Shown: piece by piece, positions 1 to 10,912 of the stretch
Layout: each line of letters begins with the position of its first letter
Numbering within the stretch: the first letter of the stretch is position 1
NCBI GenBank assembly: GCA_902515395.1
Contig: CABXUL010000001.1
Location: 51,494 to 115,493 of the forward strand
Length of the DNA stretch: 64,000 bases
Direction: 5' to 3'
Origin: an uncultured Bacteroidota bacterium
Lineage (GTDB): Bacteria; Bacteroidota; Bacteroidia; Flavobacteriales; Flavobacteriaceae
Made by a program: the position numbers and the translations under genes
The notes under the pieces: model-generated
Databases searched by the model: none
The model's input: only the letters and a program-made list of their open reading frames with translations
Told to the model about the DNA's origin: nothing

Positions 1-779
1 CAATACTATTTTATTCAGTTTCAATTCACAGCCAAAGTAAAAATGAACCGACATTGAAAGGGAAAAAAATTATATATGTTTTTGGTGGCTGGGAGGGTCA
101 TTTTCCAAAACAAAGTGTAGATGTATTTGTGCCTAAATTGAGAGCTGCAGGTGCTGATGTGAAAGTTTTTGATAACCTTAAGGTTTACACCAATAAAAAA
201 ATAATGGATGAAACAGATTTAATTATTCAGATCTGGACCATGGGTAAAATATCGGAAAAACAATTTGAAGGTTTACAATCTGCAATAATGTCTGGAACTG
301 GTTTCTCAGGGTGGCACGGCGGTGCAGGAGATGCATTTAGAGCCAATCTTAAGTACCAATTTATGGTCGGTGGACAGTTTATCTTTCACCCTGGTGGTAA
401 AATTGATTATCGAATTAATATTATTGATAAAAAAGATCAAATAACAAAAGGAATTAATGATTTTGATTTGAAACACACCGAACAATACTACATGCTTGTT
501 GATCCAAACACCAAGGTCCTTGCGGTTTCAGAGTTTGTAAGAGATAGATATGAAAAACCAGGGAAAAAAGAAATTAGAGTAACAGGAAGTGTTATGCCAG
601 TTGTTTGGAAAAAGAACTATGGAAAAGGAAGAATATTTTATTCTTCAATTGGTCATTTTATGAAGGACTTTGATGTTCCAGAAGTTTTAAAAATGCAGAT
701 GAGAGGTTTTGCTTGGGCATCAGAAGGAAAATACCACGGAAAAGAGGATTTAATAAATCCATTTATAAAAATTAGGTAA
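1..779 (+). CDS. ThuA-like domain secreted protein (5' end lies outside the window)
   Basis: ORF 54-779 begins at a TTG, but the frame is open to base 1 (ILFYSVSIHSQSKNEPTLKGKKIIY...), so the real signal peptide start is upstream. Aligns closely with the next ORF (YVFGGWEGHFPKQSVDVFVPKL; GTGFSGWHGG; MPVVWKKNYGKGRIFYSSIGH). Confidence 0.85.
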   Translation, partial: ILFYSVSIHSQSKNEPTLKGKKIIYVFGGWEGHFPKQSVDVFVPKLRAAGADVKVFDNLKVYTNKKIMDETDLIIQIWTMGKISEKQFEGLQSAIMSGTGFSGWHGGAGDAFRANLKYQFMVGGQFIFHPGGKIDYRINIIDKKDQITKGINDFDLKHTEQYYMLVDPNTKVLAVSEFVRDRYEKPGKKEIRVTGSVMPVVWKKNYGKGRIFYSSIGHFMKDFDVPEVLKMQMRGFAWASEGKYHGKEDLINPFIKIR

Positions 780-912
780 ATTCTTTAAGTGAGAAACTCT
801 TTTTTTTTATTATTCGACTCTATTTGTGATATATATATTTTAACAAACGTTTTTTTATTTCATTCTATAATATATTGATTTTTGTATTTTTAAAGCTGGC
901 TTATATATTAGG

Positions 913-1755
913 ATGTCAAATATGAAATTTTTTAAAAACACTGGACTTATTTTATTAACCCTTGTTTCATTTCCTTTATCTATTTCATCTCAAAATAACC
1001 TCAAGAATCCGTCTCTTAATGGGAAAAATATAATTTATGTTTATGGTGGAATGAATGGTCACAGTCCAAAAGAGAGCGTTAATCTTTTTGTTCCGATTCT
1101 AGAAAAGGAAGGTGCAAGTGTAAAGGTTTTTGACAACTTTAGTGTTTATGAAGATGAAAAATTAATGAAAGAGGCGGATCTTATAATTCAAATTTTTACT
1201 GATGCTTTTACCTCAGATCCTAGAATGAATAATGATCAATTTAAAGGGTTACGAAATGCTCTAATAAATGGAACGGGTTTTGCCGGTTGGCATGGAGGTC
1301 TTGGAGACTCGAGTCCTAACCCATTATATCATTTCATAGTTGGCGGTGATTTCGTTGCTCATCCAGGGGAATTGAAGGAAATGAAGACTGCTGAGTATGA
1401 AGTAAAAATATATGATTCAGAGGATTATATTACTAATGGGATATCGGACTTTAAAATTAATGGCTCTGAACAATATTATATGATGATCGATCCAAATGTC
1501 AAAGTATTAGCTGTATCAGAATTTAAATTGAATAATTGGCCTACCAATGAAAATAAAATAAAAGGAAGTTTTATGCCTGTGATTTGGAAAAAGAATTATG
1601 GAAAAGGAAGAGTTTTTTACAGTTCTATAGGGCATTATCTTAAAGAATTTGAAATTCCTGAGGTGCTTACCATGCAAATGAGAGGATTTCGTTGGGCATC
1701 AGAAGGTAAATATCATCTGAAAGAAAATTTAATTTCACCAGTATATAAAAAATGA
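913..1755 (+). CDS. ThuA-like domain secreted protein (tandem paralog)
   Basis: Signal peptide, GTGFAGWHGG, MPVIWKKNYGKGRVFYSSIGH; near-colinear with the preceding ORF. Confidence 0.85.
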   Translation: MSNMKFFKNTGLILLTLVSFPLSISSQNNLKNPSLNGKNIIYVYGGMNGHSPKESVNLFVPILEKEGASVKVFDNFSVYEDEKLMKEADLIIQIFTDAFTSDPRMNNDQFKGLRNALINGTGFAGWHGGLGDSSPNPLYHFIVGGDFVAHPGELKEMKTAEYEVKIYDSEDYITNGISDFKINGSEQYYMMIDPNVKVLAVSEFKLNNWPTNENKIKGSFMPVIWKKNYGKGRVFYSSIGHYLKEFEIPEVLTMQMRGFRWASEGKYHLKENLISPVYKK

Positions 1756-3221
1756 TAGCAATAGGATACGACATAGGGAGCTCTTTTGTAAAAGCAGCAT
1801 TAGTAGATGCTGAAACAGGGAAACCTATTGAGCGAGTTAGAGTGCCAGATGCTGAAATACCAATGATAGCCAATGAAATTGGATGGGCAGAACAAGATCC
1901 TAAGCTTTGGTGGGAATACCTCTGTGATGCGACAAAATCTTTAATTGAAAAGGCGAACATCAAGGCGGATCAAATTTCTAGTATTGGTATATCTTATCAA
2001 ATGCATGGATTAGTTTTGGTTGACGAAAATCTCAATCCTTTAAGGAAATCCATCATCTGGTGTGATAGTCGAGCAACACCCTATGGAGAGAAGGCATTTC
2101 AAAAACTAGGAGAATCATACTGTAAAGAAAATTTACTTAACTCACCAGGTAACTTTACTGCCTCAAAGCTGGGGTGGGTTATTGAAAATGAACCAGAAAT
2201 TTCCAATAAGACCTATAAATTTATGCTGCCTGGAGACTTTCTCGTGGCCAAACTTACTGGTGAATTCCAGACTACTATTACTGGGTTATCCGAGGGGATT
2301 TTTTGGGATTTTAAAAATGATACTCCTTCAGATCGTCTTTTTGATTATTATCAGATTGATAAAAGTCTTATTCCAGAGGTAGTACCAAATTTTATTGAGC
2401 AAGCTAGAGTTTCCAAAAAAGGGAGTAAGGATACAGGATTACTTGAAGGTGTTCCCGTAACCTATAGAGCTGGAGACCAGCCCAATAATGCTTATGCATT
2501 GGGGGCAAGAAATGCAGGGGATGTGGTTGCAACTGCTGGAACTTCTGGAGTAGTATATGCCTTAACAGATCAACTTTCTGGTAATGAGCTGACCAAAGTC
2601 AATACTTTTGCTCACGCTAACTATCATCCTGACAAAAAAACCTTTGGGAAATTACTAAACCTAAATGGTGCAGGGATACAATATCGTTGGCTTCACCAAT
2701 TAACAGGGTCAATGGGATATGAAAAATTAAATAAAATGGCGAATTTAGCTCCAATTGGAAGTAATGGATTGGCAGTATTCCCCTTCGGCAATGGTGCAGA
2801 GAGAATGCTTGACAATAAAATTGTTAATGGCCACATTAGAAATATTAATTTCAATATTCATGATAATAACCATATGGTAAGAGCTACTTTGGAGGGAATT
2901 GCCTTCGCCCTTATTTATGGGATCGAAATATTGAAGGGTGACGGGGTAGTTATTGAACGCCTCAAAGTGGGGAATGATAACTTATTTTTATCTAATGAAT
3001 TTTCAAAAACTATTGCAGACACACTTGGTATAACTATTGAAATGCTTGAAGCTACTGGAGCAGAAGGTGCTGCGAAAGCAAGTATAGCAAAACTAAATAG
3101 TGGAGCCGTTGAGGAGAAAATTAAAATTACTAAAACGATTATCCCTGATGCTGACAAGCATGAAATCAGCATTCAGGCTTTTGAAAACTGGAAAAATCAA
3201 TTAATAAATAACATTATCTAA
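1752..3221 (+). CDS. xylB: Xylulokinase (FGGY family carbohydrate kinase)
   Basis: AIGYDIGSSFVKAALVD, SIGISYQMHGLVLVDENLNPLRKSIIWCDSRA; followed by xylose isomerase; ATGA overlap with the upstream ORF. Confidence 0.9.
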   Translation: MIAIGYDIGSSFVKAALVDAETGKPIERVRVPDAEIPMIANEIGWAEQDPKLWWEYLCDATKSLIEKANIKADQISSIGISYQMHGLVLVDENLNPLRKSIIWCDSRATPYGEKAFQKLGESYCKENLLNSPGNFTASKLGWVIENEPEISNKTYKFMLPGDFLVAKLTGEFQTTITGLSEGIFWDFKNDTPSDRLFDYYQIDKSLIPEVVPNFIEQARVSKKGSKDTGLLEGVPVTYRAGDQPNNAYALGARNAGDVVATAGTSGVVYALTDQLSGNELTKVNTFAHANYHPDKKTFGKLLNLNGAGIQYRWLHQLTGSMGYEKLNKMANLAPIGSNGLAVFPFGNGAERMLDNKIVNGHIRNINFNIHDNNHMVRATLEGIAFALIYGIEILKGDGVVIERLKVGNDNLFLSNEFSKTIADTLGITIEMLEATGAEGAAKASIAKLNSGAVEEKIKITKTIIPDADKHEISIQAFENWKNQLINNII

Positions 3222-3223
3222 AA

Positions 3224-4537
3224 ATGAATCAAGATTACTTTAAAAACATTGACAAAATTAAATTTGAAGGGAAAGATTCCGACAATCCACTTGCTTATAA
3301 ATATTACGATGCCACTAAAATGGTTATGGGAAAAACCCTTAAGGACCATTTCAAATTTGCAATGGCATATTGGCATAGTATGAATGATAATGGCGCTGAC
3401 CCTTTTGGAAGATTGACAAACCTATACCCCTGGAATAAGGAGACAGATGTCATGCAGCGGGCTAAAAACAGGGCTGATGCTGCTTTTGAGTTCCTTCAAA
3501 AAATGGGCTTCGATTATTTCTGTTTTCATGATATTGATTTAATACAAGAAGGTGCTTCGCTTTTGGAAACTGAAAAAAGAGTAGGTCAAATTGCAGAATA
3601 TATTAAAGGCAAGCAAAAAGAAACAGGAATGAAAGTACTTTGGGGGACTGCTAATTGTTTTTCAAACCCTGTTTATATGAATGGTGCAATAACCAACCCT
3701 GACTTTAGAGTAGCCTCTAGAGCAGCGGCACAAATCAAAATTGCTTTTGATACGTCAATGGAATTGGGTGCCGAAAATTATGTTTTCTGGGGAGGTAGAG
3801 AAGGGTATTTATCACTATTAAACACAGATATGAAACGTGAGTTAGATCACTTAGCTACTTTCTTTAATAAGATGGTTGAGTATGGTCAAAAACAAGGGTT
3901 TAAAGGAAACTTTTTTATCGAACCTAAACCGGCTGAACCAACAAAGCATCAGTATGATTTTGATGCAGCTACAGTTGTAGGGTTCTTAAATCAAAATGGA
4001 TTACAAGATCATTTTAAACTTAATATTGAGGTTAATCACGCCACTTTAGCAAGTCACACCTTTGAACATGAACTTCAAGTTTCTGCCAATGCAGGAATGC
4101 TAGGAAGTATTGATGCTAACCGAGGAGACAATCAAAATGGCTGGGATACGGATCAGTTTTCAATTAATCTCTACGAAACTATAGAGGCAATGTTGGTATT
4201 CCTTAAATCCGGGGGGTTAAAAGGAGGAGGAATTAACTTTGACGCCAAAGTGAGAAGAAACTCTACTGACCTTGAGGATCTTTTTATTGCACATATCCAA
4301 GGTGCAGATACCTTTGCAAGAGGCTTGATTTCAGCGGAGTATATCCTAAGTAAAACCCCTTATGCTAAAATGTTGAAGGAACGTTATGAGTCCTTTGATA
4401 GCGGACAAGGCAATTCATTTGAAAACGCTAAGTTATCTATTGAGGATTTATATAAAATAGGGATAAATCAGTCTAAGATTTCACTTACTAGCGGAAAGCA
4501 GGAGCTGTATGAAAGTATCTTAGCGAATAGTTTTTAG
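3224..4537 (+). CDS. xylA: Xylose isomerase
   Basis: NPLAYKYYD, YWHSMNDNGADPFG, FCFHDIDL, VFWGGREGY, NFFIEPKPAEPTKHQYDFDAATV, GSIDANRGD. Confidence 0.97.
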   Translation: MNQDYFKNIDKIKFEGKDSDNPLAYKYYDATKMVMGKTLKDHFKFAMAYWHSMNDNGADPFGRLTNLYPWNKETDVMQRAKNRADAAFEFLQKMGFDYFCFHDIDLIQEGASLLETEKRVGQIAEYIKGKQKETGMKVLWGTANCFSNPVYMNGAITNPDFRVASRAAAQIKIAFDTSMELGAENYVFWGGREGYLSLLNTDMKRELDHLATFFNKMVEYGQKQGFKGNFFIEPKPAEPTKHQYDFDAATVVGFLNQNGLQDHFKLNIEVNHATLASHTFEHELQVSANAGMLGSIDANRGDNQNGWDTDQFSINLYETIEAMLVFLKSGGLKGGGINFDAKVRRNSTDLEDLFIAHIQGADTFARGLISAEYILSKTPYAKMLKERYESFDSGQGNSFENAKLSIEDLYKIGINQSKISLTSGKQELYESILANSF

Positions 4538-4594
4538 TTATTATATCAAGATTATTTTTAAATTGGAGTCTGAATAAACCAAATATTTTTAATT

Positions 4595-5752
4595 ATGAAT
4601 TCAAAATTATTTAATGCAAGTTGTTTTGCTCTTGTTACAACAGCGATGACCTTTGCAGTTAGAGCAAAGATTGAGCTGGTATTCAATAATGATTACGGCC
4701 TTACACTTGAACAAATTGGAATTGCCTTTGGCCCTGCTTTCTACGGATTTACTTTGGCTATGATAATAGGAGGTTTTATGGTAGACCTTTTTGGAATGAG
4801 AAAAATAATGAACTTAGCTTTTGCAGGTCACTTATTGGGAATTGTTCTGACTCTTTTGGCAAGAGATTTTTGGATGTTATTTTCGGGGACTTTATTAATT
4901 GGAATTGGAAACGGTATGGTTGAAGCTGCATGTAACCCATTAATTGCAACCCTATATCCCAAAGAAAAAACAAAAATGTTAAACCGATTTCACGTATGGT
5001 TTCCTGGAGGAATTGTGATTGGAAGTATTTTAGCCTACTTGATTGTTGATTTGATGGGATTAAGCTGGATGGTATTGGTTGGGACATTGTTTATTCCACT
5101 AGTAATTTATATAATTCAATTTAGAGGTCAAGAATTTCCTCCTACTGAGAGAGTATCTAGTGGGGTAACATATGAAGATATGTTGAAAGCCTGTTTTGCT
5201 AATCCATTATTTTGGTTCATCGGTTTTTGCATGTTATTGACTGCCTCTACTGAGCTGGCAACTACTCAAAGGATTTCTTCACTTCTAGAGCAAACCGTAT
5301 CAAATCCAATTTTAGTGTTAGCTTTCATTAATGGAATTATGATGGTAGGAAGACTTTTTGCTGGAGATATTGTTCACAGATTGAGCATTACTAAAATGTT
5401 ATTGTTTTCAGCAGTTTTCTCTTTTCTGGGATTACTTTGGTTATCAACAGCATCAGGAATGACTTCCTTTTTAGCAGCCGCCGTATTCGCTATTGGGGTC
5501 TGCTATTTTTGGCCAACGATGTTATCTTTTGTTGCTGAAAAAATTCCAAGTAGTGGTGCCCTAGGATTATCCCTAATGGGTGGACTGGGTATGTTCTCTG
5601 TCTCGATTGTTCTTTGGGCAATGGGATTGGTTATGGATATGGATGCTACCGGTTCGGATACATTATATATAATGGCTTTATTGCCAGCAATACTTATAGT
5701 TCTTTTTGGAGCTCGTTTATTGGTTGAAATGAAATCAGCGAAATCAGTTTAG
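4595..5752 (+). CDS. MFS sugar transporter
   Basis: Multiple TM segments, MFS-like architecture, downstream of xylBA. Confidence 0.8.
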   Translation: MNSKLFNASCFALVTTAMTFAVRAKIELVFNNDYGLTLEQIGIAFGPAFYGFTLAMIIGGFMVDLFGMRKIMNLAFAGHLLGIVLTLLARDFWMLFSGTLLIGIGNGMVEAACNPLIATLYPKEKTKMLNRFHVWFPGGIVIGSILAYLIVDLMGLSWMVLVGTLFIPLVIYIIQFRGQEFPPTERVSSGVTYEDMLKACFANPLFWFIGFCMLLTASTELATTQRISSLLEQTVSNPILVLAFINGIMMVGRLFAGDIVHRLSITKMLLFSAVFSFLGLLWLSTASGMTSFLAAAVFAIGVCYFWPTMLSFVAEKIPSSGALGLSLMGGLGMFSVSIVLWAMGLVMDMDATGSDTLYIMALLPAILIVLFGARLLVEMKSAKSV

Positions 5753-5772
5753 ATTATAAATTATTTTTAAAT

Positions 5773-5801
5773 GGGAAAGTCAGTTACTTTCCCTTTTTTT
5801 T
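5773..5801 (+). terminator. Rho-independent terminator after the MFS gene
   Basis: GGGAAAGT-cagtt-ACTTTCCC followed by a T tract. Confidence 0.8.
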
Positions 5802-5809
5802 GTTGAATA

Positions 5810-6565
5810 ATGTTTAAATACCTTCTTTTATTATTTAGTCCTGGTTTGCTACTAGCTCAAAAAAAAATGGATCCAAAATTAACTGAAGTTTGGGAGCCAA
5901 TACCAGAAGTTATTGTTCCTGGATCAAAGGGAATACCTCCAAGTGATGCTATTATATTGTTTGATGGAACGAGTTTATCTGAATGGACAAACGCTCCGAC
6001 TGGGGGCCCTGCTGGGTGGACAATAAATTCAGATGGTTCAATGACTGTAAAACCAGATGGTGGTATTCAAACCAAGGATGAATTCGGATCAGTTCAGTTT
6101 CATATTGAATGGAAAACTCCTAAAGAAATAAAAGGGCAAGGTCAGGGAAGAGGTAATAGTGGTGTGACTTTTCAAAGACGATTTGAAATTCAGATCCTCG
6201 ATAGCTTTGAAAATCCAACTTATTCTAATGGTCAAGCAGCTTCATTGTATAAGCAATACGTTCCATTAGTAAATGCCAGTAGACCCCCTGGGACATGGCA
6301 AGAATATGATATAATTTTTATGGAGCCAAAGTATGATTTAGATGGCAATCAAATAAAGTCAGGGACTTTTACTGTTTTTCATAATGGTATTCTAGTATTA
6401 AATAATGTACAAATTTTAGGGACTACTGAATTCAGGGGTTATCCAAAATCAGGAAGGGATGAGATTTCAGGTTATATGCCTGGAAAGAGTCTTAAGAAAA
6501 ATATTTATATCCAAGATCATGGTAACCCAGTCTCCTTCAGGAATATTTGGGTAAGAAATTTATAA
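5810..6565 (+). CDS. DUF1080 (3-keto-disaccharide hydrolase-like) secreted protein
   Basis: Signal peptide; IILFDGTSLSEWTN, GNSGVTFQRRFEIQILDS, FRNIWVRNL. Confidence 0.85.
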   Translation: MFKYLLLLFSPGLLLAQKKMDPKLTEVWEPIPEVIVPGSKGIPPSDAIILFDGTSLSEWTNAPTGGPAGWTINSDGSMTVKPDGGIQTKDEFGSVQFHIEWKTPKEIKGQGQGRGNSGVTFQRRFEIQILDSFENPTYSNGQAASLYKQYVPLVNASRPPGTWQEYDIIFMEPKYDLDGNQIKSGTFTVFHNGILVLNNVQILGTTEFRGYPKSGRDEISGYMPGKSLKKNIYIQDHGNPVSFRNIWVRNL

Positions 6566-6579
6566 TGCTTTATATAAAG

Positions 6580-7017
6580 ATGGATTTTAAGACCAAAGTT
6601 TTCATTTATTGCCTAGTTTTTATGTGTATTAATTCATGTGCTCAAGAAAATCAAATTATGAAAATTAATTCTTTAAGTGCAATTGAAGAAGATGTAAACT
6701 TTTATGACGCTTTAAGGCAAAGGTCAGATTTAAACTTTGGTAGAAACATAAGAATCCTCCATACCACAATAAAAAACTTTCAAGAATTTCAGAAAAATTA
6801 TCAAGATTCTGACATGCATCTAGATTATGTGATTAGAAATCGGTTACATACTGCAATATATCTAAACCAAGAAAAAAACTACTTAGAATCTATGGATGGT
6901 TCTATATTCAATTTACCTCAAAATATTAACGCTTCAAAACTAACCGATGAGGTAGTGAAATTAATTGGTGGAATGTATTATGGATCGTCCGAAGTAAGAG
7001 AGCTTATAAATAATTAA
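6580..7017 (+). CDS. Hypothetical lipoprotein
   Basis: ORF 6547-7017; the start at MDFKTKVFIYCLVFMCINSCAQ gives a lipobox-like INSC. Confidence 0.5.
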   Translation: MDFKTKVFIYCLVFMCINSCAQENQIMKINSLSAIEEDVNFYDALRQRSDLNFGRNIRILHTTIKNFQEFQKNYQDSDMHLDYVIRNRLHTAIYLNQEKNYLESMDGSIFNLPQNINASKLTDEVVKLIGGMYYGSSEVRELINN

Positions 7018-7619
7018 CGAAATCTAACATTAAAAACATATTTCATTTCCGTAGCTATTTGTATGGATCTTTCATCATATTTTTCTGATTCCTGATTAGA
7101 ATTTTCGTAAATCTTAGGGTCTTCAAATGGAAGTGATATTCTTTTTTCAGCCCCCGAAATAATTGGGCAATTTTCATCCGCATTGGTACAGGTCATTACC
7201 GCTGCAAAATTATTTTTTGGATTTGACGCATCATCAAAAGTTTTTGAGTAAACTATTATGGGTCTTCTTTTCTCATGGTAGGTTAATTCGTAATGTGGAT
7301 TTTCCCCCCCAGGATTTTCAACCTTAAATCCCATTCTTTCAAAAGATGCGATTGTTCTTGGATTACAATTAGTTACTTCAGTTCCACCTGAAAAACTATT
7401 GATATTAAAACCATAGTAATCAGATATTATCTTAGCCCACACCTGAGCGAGTTGACTTCTACGTGAATTATGTGTACATATGAAGTTGAAGTTGGCTTCA
7501 ACCTTTTGTTTTACTTTGAATATAAAATAATCTTTAAGAGGTTTTAATAAATCTTTCCTATGATCAAGAATTGAATTATGATCAAGCTTGTCGATTATAT
7601 CAATAACGTTAATACCCAT
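7014..7619 (-). CDS. Low-MW protein tyrosine phosphatase / arsenate reductase-like protein
   Basis: P-loop-like FICTHNSRRSQLAQVWA, GGTEVTNCNPRTIASFERMGF. Confidence 0.75.
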   Translation of the reverse strand: MGINVIDIIDKLDHNSILDHRKDLLKPLKDYFIFKVKQKVEANFNFICTHNSRRSQLAQVWAKIISDYYGFNINSFSGGTEVTNCNPRTIASFERMGFKVENPGGENPHYELTYHEKRRPIIVYSKTFDDASNPKNNFAAVMTCTNADENCPIISGAEKRISLPFEDPKIYENSNQESEKYDERSIQIATEMKYVFNVRFR

Positions 7620-7710
7620 GGTGGTTCCTTTAACCGGAAAAAGATTTAATTTAAATGTTTCAACTATTTCGTAATCAAATGTATTAAAAAATTCTAAAGT
7701 AGGCTTTCAT

Positions 7711-9141
7711 CTATTTTTGAGGCTTTTGATTTAGCCTTTTTCGCCACCTCTCCGTATGAATTAAACCTAAGAAAATGGGATCGATCAATTGAGAATCCCA
7801 AGCTTGAAGTATTGAGTCTAGACGTTGAACCTCCTTTGGAAAGAAATCAGCTAGGTTATTTTCCTCTCCTATGTCTTGATCCAGATTATATAGCTCTTTT
7901 ATGGTGTTTTTTTCCTTGGTCACTAATTTCATATCACCATCTCTAATGGAATAAAGGTCATTGTCAAATTTTCTTACATATAAAGTGTTATGAGGCCGTC
8001 CCCGTTTTAATCCTTTAAGAAAGGGAATTATATTCACACCATCTAACGGATTCTTTGCTTCTATAGGGGCATTTGTTAATTCAGCAATGGTTGGTAATAT
8101 GTCTAAACTCGAAATGGGATAATCATAAACCATTTGTGAAATTTCGCCTGTCCATTGCATTGCAAATGGAACTCGGTTGCCTCCCTCATAAATAGACGAC
8201 TTACCCTCTCTTAGTGGTCCATTATTTGACCCATTTTTTGATTCAGGCCCTCCATTATCTGAAAAAAAGAAAATAATAGTGTTATCAACTATCTCTAAAG
8301 ATTCCAACTTATCAAGAATTCTCCCGACTCCGTCGTCAACTGCACTTACCATCGCGGCATATGTTTTTCTTCTTTTATCTTTTATATGGTCAAATCGATT
8401 GAGATATTTTTGAGTCGCTTGAAGGGGGCCATGAGGGGCGTTATATGCCAAATACAAAAAGAAGGGCCCTTGCTTATTTTTAATTATAAAATTTACTGCC
8501 TCATTGGAAAATTCATCTGTTAAATATTCGTCTGTTTTTTCTGGTTTGTGATCCCTCATGATCCAGGTTTTGTAACTAAGAGGTTCGTCACTTATGGAAT
8601 AACTGTCCTTTATAGTCAATTCCTCAGGAAAATAATGGTGTCCTCCACCTAAGTGTCCATAAAAAAAATTGAATCCCCTGTTAAGTGGATGATTTGAAAT
8701 ATGTGCCCCCAAATGCCATTTACCAATTACTCCTGAAGTATAACCCACTTGGCCTATTACTTCAGGAATAGTTTTTTCCGTTTGTGGTAAACCCATATTT
8801 GGGTCATTGGGGCGGTATTGGGCGTTTCTTTCATAGCCAAAACGCTGCTGATATCTGCCAGTGATAAAACCTGCACGGCTTGGACTACAGACGGGATAAG
8901 GCGTATAGCCATTAGTAAACTTAACACCCTTTTGGGCAATACGGTCAATGTTGGGGGTAGGTATTTCCTCACTGCCATTGAACCCTACATCGCTATAACC
9001 CAAATCATCTGTCATGATTACAATTAAATTAGGTAATTTTTTATTAGATACTTTTTGGGGTTGATTTTCACAGCTCAATAGCATGACAAAAAAGAGTATA
9101 GATGTTGAGATAAATTTAATTTTTAAACTATTTTTTTTCAT
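7711..9141 (-). CDS. Sulfatase (Cys-type)
   Basis: IVIMTDDLGYSDVGFNG, CSPSRAGFITGRY motif, GKWHLG, FSDNGGP. Confidence 0.93.
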   Translation of the reverse strand: MKKNSLKIKFISTSILFFVMLLSCENQPQKVSNKKLPNLIVIMTDDLGYSDVGFNGSEEIPTPNIDRIAQKGVKFTNGYTPYPVCSPSRAGFITGRYQQRFGYERNAQYRPNDPNMGLPQTEKTIPEVIGQVGYTSGVIGKWHLGAHISNHPLNRGFNFFYGHLGGGHHYFPEELTIKDSYSISDEPLSYKTWIMRDHKPEKTDEYLTDEFSNEAVNFIIKNKQGPFFLYLAYNAPHGPLQATQKYLNRFDHIKDKRRKTYAAMVSAVDDGVGRILDKLESLEIVDNTIIFFFSDNGGPESKNGSNNGPLREGKSSIYEGGNRVPFAMQWTGEISQMVYDYPISSLDILPTIAELTNAPIEAKNPLDGVNIIPFLKGLKRGRPHNTLYVRKFDNDLYSIRDGDMKLVTKEKNTIKELYNLDQDIGEENNLADFFPKEVQRLDSILQAWDSQLIDPIFLGLIHTERWRKRLNQKPQK

Positions 9142-9215
9142 GTTTTGAAAAATAAACTTCTCTAAAATAGTTATAAATCATTAATTTGGAGTCACAACTA
9201 AATAATTGAACCAAT

Positions 9216-10754
9216 ATGACGTTAAAGTTTGAATTTACTGGCTTATTTTTATTTTTTGCATTATGTTTTATATCCTGTAACGAAAAGGAAACGCCAACAA
9301 AACCCAATATCATTATTGTCTATATGGACGATTTGGGATATGGGGATGTGAGTTACAACGGAGCTTCAAAGCTACAAACACCTAATATGGACGCGATGGC
9401 CATGGCTGGAATGCGATTCAATAACGGGTATGCTACTTCTGCGACATGTACCCCAAGTAGATACGCTCTGTTAACAGGAGTTTATCCTTGGCGGGAAAAG
9501 AGAGCTAAAATTCTTGCAGGTACTGCCCCATTGATTATTGGTACAGACCAGATGACTCTTCCGAAAATGCTTAAACAAGAAGGCTATCAAACGGCCATAA
9601 TAGGTAAATGGCATTTAGGCTTGGGCAATGGAAATGTCAATTGGAATAAGTTGGTAAGCCCTGGACCAAATCAAGTTGGCTTTGACTATTCTTATATTTT
9701 AGCGGCAACACAAGACAGGGTGCCCACTGTATATATCGAAGATGGAAAAGTAGTGGGATTAGACCCTAACGATCCTATCGAAGTAAATTATCAAAAGAAT
9801 TTCGAGGGAGAGCCGACAGGACTTGAAAATCCTGAACTATTGACTATGAATTGGCATCATGGTCATAACAGTAGTATTGTAAATGGAATCCCTAGAATTG
9901 GCTTTATGAAAGGAGGAGAAGCAGCTAAGTGGAGCGATATTTATATGGCAGATCATTTTTTGAATGGGATCCAAAAATATATTAAATCCCATAAGGGAAA
10001 GCCATTCTTTTTATATTATCCTATGCAGCAACCTCACGTACCTAGAACCCCTCACCCTAGATTCGAGGGGCTTTCAGAGTTGGGACCCAGGGGAGACGCT
10101 ATTGTAGAGGCTGATTGGTGTTTGGGGGAATTGAAAAAGACCTTGGAAGCTGAGGGTATTATAGACAATACCCTTATTATTTTTTCTAGTGATAATGGAC
10201 CAGTTCTAAATGACGGTTATTATGATGATTCAGATGTAAAAAATGGTGATCACCTGCCCTCGGGACCCTTAAGAGGAGGTAAATATAGTCTTTTTGAAGC
10301 AGGTACCCGGGTACCATTTTTCACTTATTGGAAAGGAAAAATAAAACCTGGAGTTTCAGATTCTATGCTAAGTCAATTGGATCTTTTGTCATCTTTGGCT
10401 CAATTAGTGGGTAGTGAAGTTAGGACTGCTGATAGCCTTCCTTTACTAGAATTACTTTTGGGTCAATCAGATGAGGGTAGAGATGAAATGGTAATTGAAG
10501 CTACCTCCAGAACTGCCTTTAAAAGAGGAGATTGGGTAATGATTCCCCCTTATGAAGGACCCGCAGTGAATGATAAAGTTCAAATTGAATTGGGGAATGA
10601 TTCCGATTTCCAACTTTATAACCTTACTGAAGATATTGAACAGCAAAATAATCTCGCAGCTCTAAAGCCCGACAAACTTCAGGAGATGTTAACGGCTTTT
10701 GAGGCTATTAGAGGAGATGATTATGGGAAAATTGAGAAACTAGAACTGAAATAG
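9216..10754 (+). CDS. Sulfatase (Cys-type, arylsulfatase A-like)
   Basis: IIIVYMDDLGYGDVSYNG, CTPSRYALLTG, GKWHLGLG, SSDNGPV. Confidence 0.93.
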   Translation: MTLKFEFTGLFLFFALCFISCNEKETPTKPNIIIVYMDDLGYGDVSYNGASKLQTPNMDAMAMAGMRFNNGYATSATCTPSRYALLTGVYPWREKRAKILAGTAPLIIGTDQMTLPKMLKQEGYQTAIIGKWHLGLGNGNVNWNKLVSPGPNQVGFDYSYILAATQDRVPTVYIEDGKVVGLDPNDPIEVNYQKNFEGEPTGLENPELLTMNWHHGHNSSIVNGIPRIGFMKGGEAAKWSDIYMADHFLNGIQKYIKSHKGKPFFLYYPMQQPHVPRTPHPRFEGLSELGPRGDAIVEADWCLGELKKTLEAEGIIDNTLIIFSSDNGPVLNDGYYDDSDVKNGDHLPSGPLRGGKYSLFEAGTRVPFFTYWKGKIKPGVSDSMLSQLDLLSSLAQLVGSEVRTADSLPLLELLLGQSDEGRDEMVIEATSRTAFKRGDWVMIPPYEGPAVNDKVQIELGNDSDFQLYNLTEDIEQQNNLAALKPDKLQEMLTAFEAIRGDDYGKIEKLELK

Positions 10755-10912
10755 GTCAGAAAACTACCTCCCATTTTCCCTATGGAATTGAATAAAAGGA
10801 ATCTAGTGGAATCTTTTCGCCGTTTATTTTTATCGGTTTTATTTTCAATATCGAAAATTTAACTCTATCATAGAATAAATGGATTAAATATAAAAATCAA
10901 TTTTTGGATATT

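Noticed and set aside
1667-1963. Minus-strand 98-aa ORF over the ThuA/xylB junction
   Set aside because: Fully covered by two strong coding genes on the + strand.
8757-9027. Antisense ORFs inside the sulfatase gene (8757-8978 -, 8818-9027 +)
   Set aside because: Overlap a well-supported sulfatase ORF and show no domain or signal features; shadow ORFs.
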